From Geodermatophilus telluris (GTDB taxonomy: Bacteria; Actinomycetota; Actinomycetes; Mycobacteriales; Geodermatophilaceae): a DNA stretch of 64,000 nucleotides. The position numbers and the translations under genes are program-made. Where the stretch lies: the NCBI RefSeq assembly GCF_900102745.1, contig NZ_FMZF01000002.1, forward strand, positions 186,001-250,000, read 5' to 3'. The notes beneath the pieces are model-generated. The model ran no database searches and was not told the origin of the DNA. It saw only the letters and a program-made list of their open reading frames with translations. Below, piece after piece: positions 60,675 to 64,000 of this stretch (the first letter of the stretch is position 1; each line of letters starts with the position of its first letter).

Positions 60675-62015
60675 CTAGTTGACCGGCTCCTCGTCCGGGA
60701 TGCCGCTCTCCGGCGGGGTGGTGGCCTCGCCGTCGTACTCCTCGATCTCGGCGTCGCCGTTGTCGGTGACCAGCACCGGCGTCAGGTCCTCCGAGCCCTG
60801 GCCCACGATCCGGCTGACCAGCATGCCGCTGTAGCCGGCGTGCTTGTCCTCGGAGTAGCGGAACGGCGCGAAGCCCGGGCCCTCCCAGTCCGCACCGGCC
60901 TGCTCGACGGCGGCGACCAGGTCGTCCCGCGTCGGGTTCTGGCCGGCCGACTGCAGCGCCTGGATCATGGTGTAGGCCATCGACATGCCGTAGGCCCGGT
61001 AGTTGGTGAGCTCACCCTCCTGGCCGGACTCGTCCCAGACCCGCTGGTAGAGCTGGATCCACGGGTCGTCCGGGGTGTCGACGGTGGGGATGTACTCGGT
61101 GGTGAGCACGCCGTCGAGCAGGCTGGCGTCGCTGACCGCGCCCTCGGAGAAGCGGGCCAGCAGCGAGCCGACCAGCGCCGGGTCCGAGCCGACGTTCGAG
61201 TAGAACCACTGCGGCTGGTAGCCCAGCTGCAGCGCGGTCAGCTGCGACAGCGCGGTGTAGCTCGGCACGTTGAAGCCCAGGACGAGGTCGGCACCGGCGG
61301 CCTGCAGCGCGGAGATCTGCGGGCGGACGTCGGTGTTGCCGGGGACGTAGGTCTCCTCGGCGACGATCTGGTCCTCGAGGAACTGCTTGGCACCGGCCGC
61401 GCCGTCCTCGCCGAAGTCGTCGCCCTGGAGGAACAGGCCGACCTTGGCGTCGGGGAAGTTCTCGGCCACGTACTGACCGATAATCTTGCCCTCGATCTCG
61501 TAGTCGGGCTGCCAGCCGAAGGTGTAGGGCTTCTCCTCCGGGTCGTCCCACAGCCGCGAGCCCGACGACACGAACAGGTCGGGCACGCCCTCGCTGTTGA
61601 GGAAGTCGGTGACCGCGTTGTGGGTCGGGGTGCCCAGGCCGCCCATGATCGCGAACACCTCGTCCTCGAGGACGAGCTGGTTGACGACCTGGCTGGTGTT
61701 GGTCGGGTTGTAGGCGTCGTCGCGGTAGATCCACTCGATCTCGCGCCCGTTGACCCCGCCGTTGGCGTTGACGTAGTCGAAGTACGCCTGGACGCCGGTC
61801 GGGATCTCGCTGTAGCCGGGCGCCGCGACGCCGGTCAGCGGGTAGTGGGCACCGATGCGGATGGTGTCCTCGGTGATGCCGACGTCCGAGGCCTCGTTCT
61901 CCTCGTCGCCGCCGCCGCCACCGCCACCACCACCGCCGCCGCCGCAGGCGGCCAGGGTGGAGGCGACGGTCGCCGCGGCCACGAAGCTGACGAGGCGTCG
62001 TGAGGATCGTGTCAA
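60675..62015 (-). CDS. livK: Branched-chain amino acid/amide ABC transporter substrate-binding lipoprotein
   Basis: 446 residues from TTG 62015, supported by AGGAG 6 nt upstream. A lipoprotein signal ends with the lipobox LAAC and is followed by a run of 12 Gly, then an acidic linker. The type I periplasmic-binding fold starts at IRIGAHYPLTGVAAPGYSEIPTG, with VNANGGVNGREIE and MGGLGTPTHNAV in the ligand cleft. It feeds the LivM and LivH permeases encoded just upstream. The ligand could be branched-chain amino acids, urea or short amides. The poly-Gly tract is unusually long. Confidence 0.9.
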   Translation of the reverse strand: MTRSSRRLVSFVAAATVASTLAACGGGGGGGGGGGGDEENEASDVGITEDTIRIGAHYPLTGVAAPGYSEIPTGVQAYFDYVNANGGVNGREIEWIYRDDAYNPTNTSQVVNQLVLEDEVFAIMGGLGTPTHNAVTDFLNSEGVPDLFVSSGSRLWDDPEEKPYTFGWQPDYEIEGKIIGQYVAENFPDAKVGLFLQGDDFGEDGAAGAKQFLEDQIVAEETYVPGNTDVRPQISALQAAGADLVLGFNVPSYTALSQLTALQLGYQPQWFYSNVGSDPALVGSLLARFSEGAVSDASLLDGVLTTEYIPTVDTPDDPWIQLYQRVWDESGQEGELTNYRAYGMSMAYTMIQALQSAGQNPTRDDLVAAVEQAGADWEGPGFAPFRYSEDKHAGYSGMLVSRIVGQGSEDLTPVLVTDNGDAEIEEYDGEATTPPESGIPDEEPVN

Positions 62016-62072
62016 GGGTTCTCCTCTGTGCGGACCCGGGCGCCTGTGCCCGGGAGTCTGGGTGGGCGCCGG

Positions 62073-63230
62073 TCAGCCGCGGGCGGAGCGGCGGGCGCGG
62101 GACCGGAGCAGGGCGAGGCGGATCGAGCCGACCAGTCCTGCCGGGGCGAAGAGCATGACCACGACGAGGATCACGCCGTAGACGACGTAGCTGATCTCGG
62201 CGGCCTGGGCGGCGTCCATGTCCAGCGACTCGCCGGCGTCGCGCAGCAGCCGCGGCAGGAAGACCAGCAGCACCGAGCCGACCAGGGCGCCGAAGAGGCT
62301 GCCCAGGCCGCCGATGACGATCGCGGTCAGCAGCGACAGCGAGAGCACGATGGTGAACGCCGTCGGTGCGGTGAGCCGGACGACGAGGGCGAGCACCGCG
62401 CCGGCGAGGCCGGCCGCCGCCGCGCTGACGACGAAGGCCACCACCCGCCAGGTCCCCAGGGAGATGCCGGCCAGCTCGGCGGCGACCTCCTGGTCGCGCA
62501 CCGCGCGCCAGGTCCGCCCGACCCGGCTGCGCATCAGGTTGGCCAGCAGGAAGTAGGTGATCAGCAGGCAGGCGACGCTGATGTAGGCGATCCACTTGAC
62601 GCCGGAGGGGGAGCCGCCCGACAGCGTGCGGATCGCCTCGGTGAACCACTCCGGGCGGTCGGGGCTGGAGACCGTCAGCCCCTGCTCGCCGCCGAGCGTC
62701 TCCTTGAAGTAGAGCGCCAGGCCGGGCAGGCCCACGGCGAGGGCCAGCGTGGCGCCGGCCAGGTAGGGGCCGTGCAGGCGGGCCGCCGCGACGCCGACGA
62801 CCGCGCCGACCAGCGAGGTGAGCGCGACGGCGGCCAGGAAGATGACGACCAGCGGCAGCGGTTCCTCGGCGTCGAGCATCAGCGCCGTGGTGTAGCCGCC
62901 GACGGCCATCAGCGCGCCGTGGCCGAGGGAGATCTGCCCGTTGAGGCCGGTGAGCACGGTGAGCCCACCGGCGGCGATGGCGTAGTAGGCCACGTAGCCG
63001 ATCTGGGCGTTGAAGCCCAGGTCGGTCGACTCGAGCAGGACGACGGCGCCGACGGCGCAGAGCACCAGCACGAGCAGGTGGCGCAGCAGGGTGTTGCGCG
63101 GCAGGAACGTGCGGCCGCCGGTGGCCTGGGCCGAGGAGGCGTTGGACGCGGCCGTCGCGCTGACCGGGGCGTCGGAGGTGGCCGCGCCGGCGGCGGAGGC
63201 GGGGGTCTGCAGGTCGCTCACGGCGCTCAC
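62073..63230 (-). CDS. livM: Branched-chain amino acid ABC transporter permease (LivM type)
   Basis: 385 residues; GTG 63230 overlaps the livH stop (GTGA). An Ala/Ser-rich cytoplasmic N-terminus of about 45 residues, then nine to ten membrane helices. Family motifs are LTGLNGQISLGHGALMAVGGYTTA and the coupling-helix loop RVGRTWRAVRDQEVAAELAGI, with VIGGLGSLFGALVGSVLL towards the end. It forms the membrane channel with LivH. The ATPase genes livG and livF are not in the window. Confidence 0.93.
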   Translation of the reverse strand: MSAVSDLQTPASAAGAATSDAPVSATAASNASSAQATGGRTFLPRNTLLRHLLVLVLCAVGAVVLLESTDLGFNAQIGYVAYYAIAAGGLTVLTGLNGQISLGHGALMAVGGYTTALMLDAEEPLPLVVIFLAAVALTSLVGAVVGVAAARLHGPYLAGATLALAVGLPGLALYFKETLGGEQGLTVSSPDRPEWFTEAIRTLSGGSPSGVKWIAYISVACLLITYFLLANLMRSRVGRTWRAVRDQEVAAELAGISLGTWRVVAFVVSAAAAGLAGAVLALVVRLTAPTAFTIVLSLSLLTAIVIGGLGSLFGALVGSVLLVFLPRLLRDAGESLDMDAAQAAEISYVVYGVILVVVMLFAPAGLVGSIRLALLRSRARRSARG

Positions 63231-64000
63231 GCCCTCCGGGTCTGGGTCGTCGAGAAGAGCCCGCCGGGCCGGACGAGCAGCACCACCACGAGGACGACGA
63301 GCGCGGCGAGGCCGACGAGCTCGTCGCCGACGTAGCCGCGCACGTAGCTGAGCAGCAGGCCGAGCAGCAGCCCGCCGACGACGGCGCCGACCGGCGAGTC
63401 GAGGCCGCCGAGCACCGCCGCGACGAAGCCGAAGACGATCAGCGCGTCCATGTAGGTCGGGGTGACGAAGGTGACCTCGGCGGCGATGAGCATGCCGGCG
63501 AGGGAGCCGACGACGGCGGCCAGCGCCCAGCCGAGGGTGAGCATCCGGCCGACCCGGACGCCGAGCAGCCGGGCGACCTCCTGGCCGAAGGCGGAGGCGC
63601 GCATCGCCAGGCCGACGCGGGTGAACCGGAACAGTGCGGTGAGCCCGACCATGACCAGCAGCACCGCGCCGAGGGTGAACAGGGTGTTCGGGCTGAGCGC
63701 CAGGCTGTTGTCGCCGACGCGGAAGCCGATGGTGGAGAAGGGGGCGACGAAGGCCCGCTGGTTGACGCCGAAGAGCACCGAGATGAGCGCCTGGATGGCG
63801 ATGAACAGACCCAGCGTGACGATGACCGCGTTGAGCTCGGGGCCGCCCTCCACCGGCCGGATCACCAGCCGCTCGACGACCGCGCCGATCACCAGGCCGG
63901 CCAGCAGCGCGACGACCAGGCCGACCCAGTAGGACTGGCCGGACTCGATGAGCGACAGCGCGATGAACGTGGTGATCGCGGCCATGGCGCCCTGCGCGAA
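63227..64000 (-). CDS. livH: Branched-chain amino acid ABC transporter permease (LivH type), cut by the window edge
   Basis: The frame is open to the right end, and the first codons in view read FAQGAMAAITTFIAL, the family segment normally found about 40 residues inside the protein, so the true start lies beyond 64000. An ATG at 63985 is internal. About 257 residues are seen, with seven or so helices and the motifs NAVIVTLGLFIAIQAL, RVGLAMRASAFGQEVARLLGV (coupling loop) and GGLDSPVGAVVGGLLLG. The stop overlaps the livM start. Confidence 0.92.
   Translation of the reverse strand, partial: FAQGAMAAITTFIALSLIESGQSYWVGLVVALLAGLVIGAVVERLVIRPVEGGPELNAVIVTLGLFIAIQALISVLFGVNQRAFVAPFSTIGFRVGDNSLALSPNTLFTLGAVLLVMVGLTALFRFTRVGLAMRASAFGQEVARLLGVRVGRMLTLGWALAAVVGSLAGMLIAAEVTFVTPTYMDALIVFGFVAAVLGGLDSPVGAVVGGLLLGLLLSYVRGYVGDELVGLAALVVLVVVLLVRPGGLFSTTQTRRA

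Noticed and set aside
1-64000. Insertion sequences, integrases, prophage genes, CRISPR arrays, rRNA
   Set aside because: I looked for transposase-like frames, terminal repeats with target duplications, and regular repeats and saw none.

Overview
The window is very GC-rich DNA with tightly packed genes, many GTG starts and few SD-independent gaps. Leaderless-type starts, Tat and lipoprotein signals, LCP and GH16 proteins and small Cys/His-rich 'YRRG' proteins point to an actinobacterium. The family Geodermatophilaceae (Blastococcus, Geodermatophilus, Modestobacter) is my best guess; this is inference and no search was run.

Region 1 (about 1-38.4 kb) is a large exopolysaccharide or cell-wall glycan locus. 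It holds a Tat-exported pectate-lyase-fold protein cut by the window edge, a Wzz/BY-kinase with its likely partner low-molecular-weight tyrosine phosphatase, an O-antigen-ligase/Wzy-like protein, a WecG/TagA/CpsF transferase and a flippase fused to a glycosyltransferase. Two paralogous polyprenyl-phosphate sugar-1-phosphate transferases stand back to back. An LCP ligase, UDP-glucose dehydrogenase, two near-twin GT2 enzymes, other GT2/GT4 enzymes, two GH16-type enzymes, a second flippase, a trimeric acyltransferase, a free-standing A-PCP-thioesterase protein and a lipoprotein alpha/beta hydrolase follow. Three small Cys/His-rich proteins of one family are scattered through it. A coupled set at 27.1-31.3 kb (nucleotidyltransferase-kinase fusion, methyltransferase-like protein, APH-fold kinase, GT4) has no obvious textbook role.

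Region 2 (about 38.5-49.7 kb) is mixed: a secreted PKD-domain protein behind an elaborate promoter region, a PHP hydrolase and DoxX pair, a PAP2-diacylglycerol-kinase fusion, a CGNR regulator divergent from an MFS exporter, tRNA-Ser(GCU) and tRNA-Arg(ACG), a lactate-monooxygenase-type flavoenzyme, a secreted surface protein and a MarR regulator.

Region 3 (49.8-57.6 kb) is a translationally coupled nucleotide-activated heptose operon: GT2-GmhB fusion, GT9, GT4, GT4, gmhA, hldE, GT9. It would turn sedoheptulose 7-phosphate into an NDP-heptose and transfer it, which is notable in a Gram-positive. No hldD-type epimerase is visible here. A membrane-anchored solute-binding/VWA protein and a UDP-glucuronate decarboxylase-like SDR lie next to it; the latter would act after Ugd.

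Region 4 (60.6-64 kb) is a branched-chain amino-acid/amide ABC importer (livH, livM, binding protein), with livH running off the right edge.

Regulatory features seen by eye include at least eight genes with a TANNNT box 6-8 nt before the start codon (leaderless transcription), three good inverted-repeat operators, several strong hairpin terminators, and two genes whose only sensible starts are ATT and CTG.
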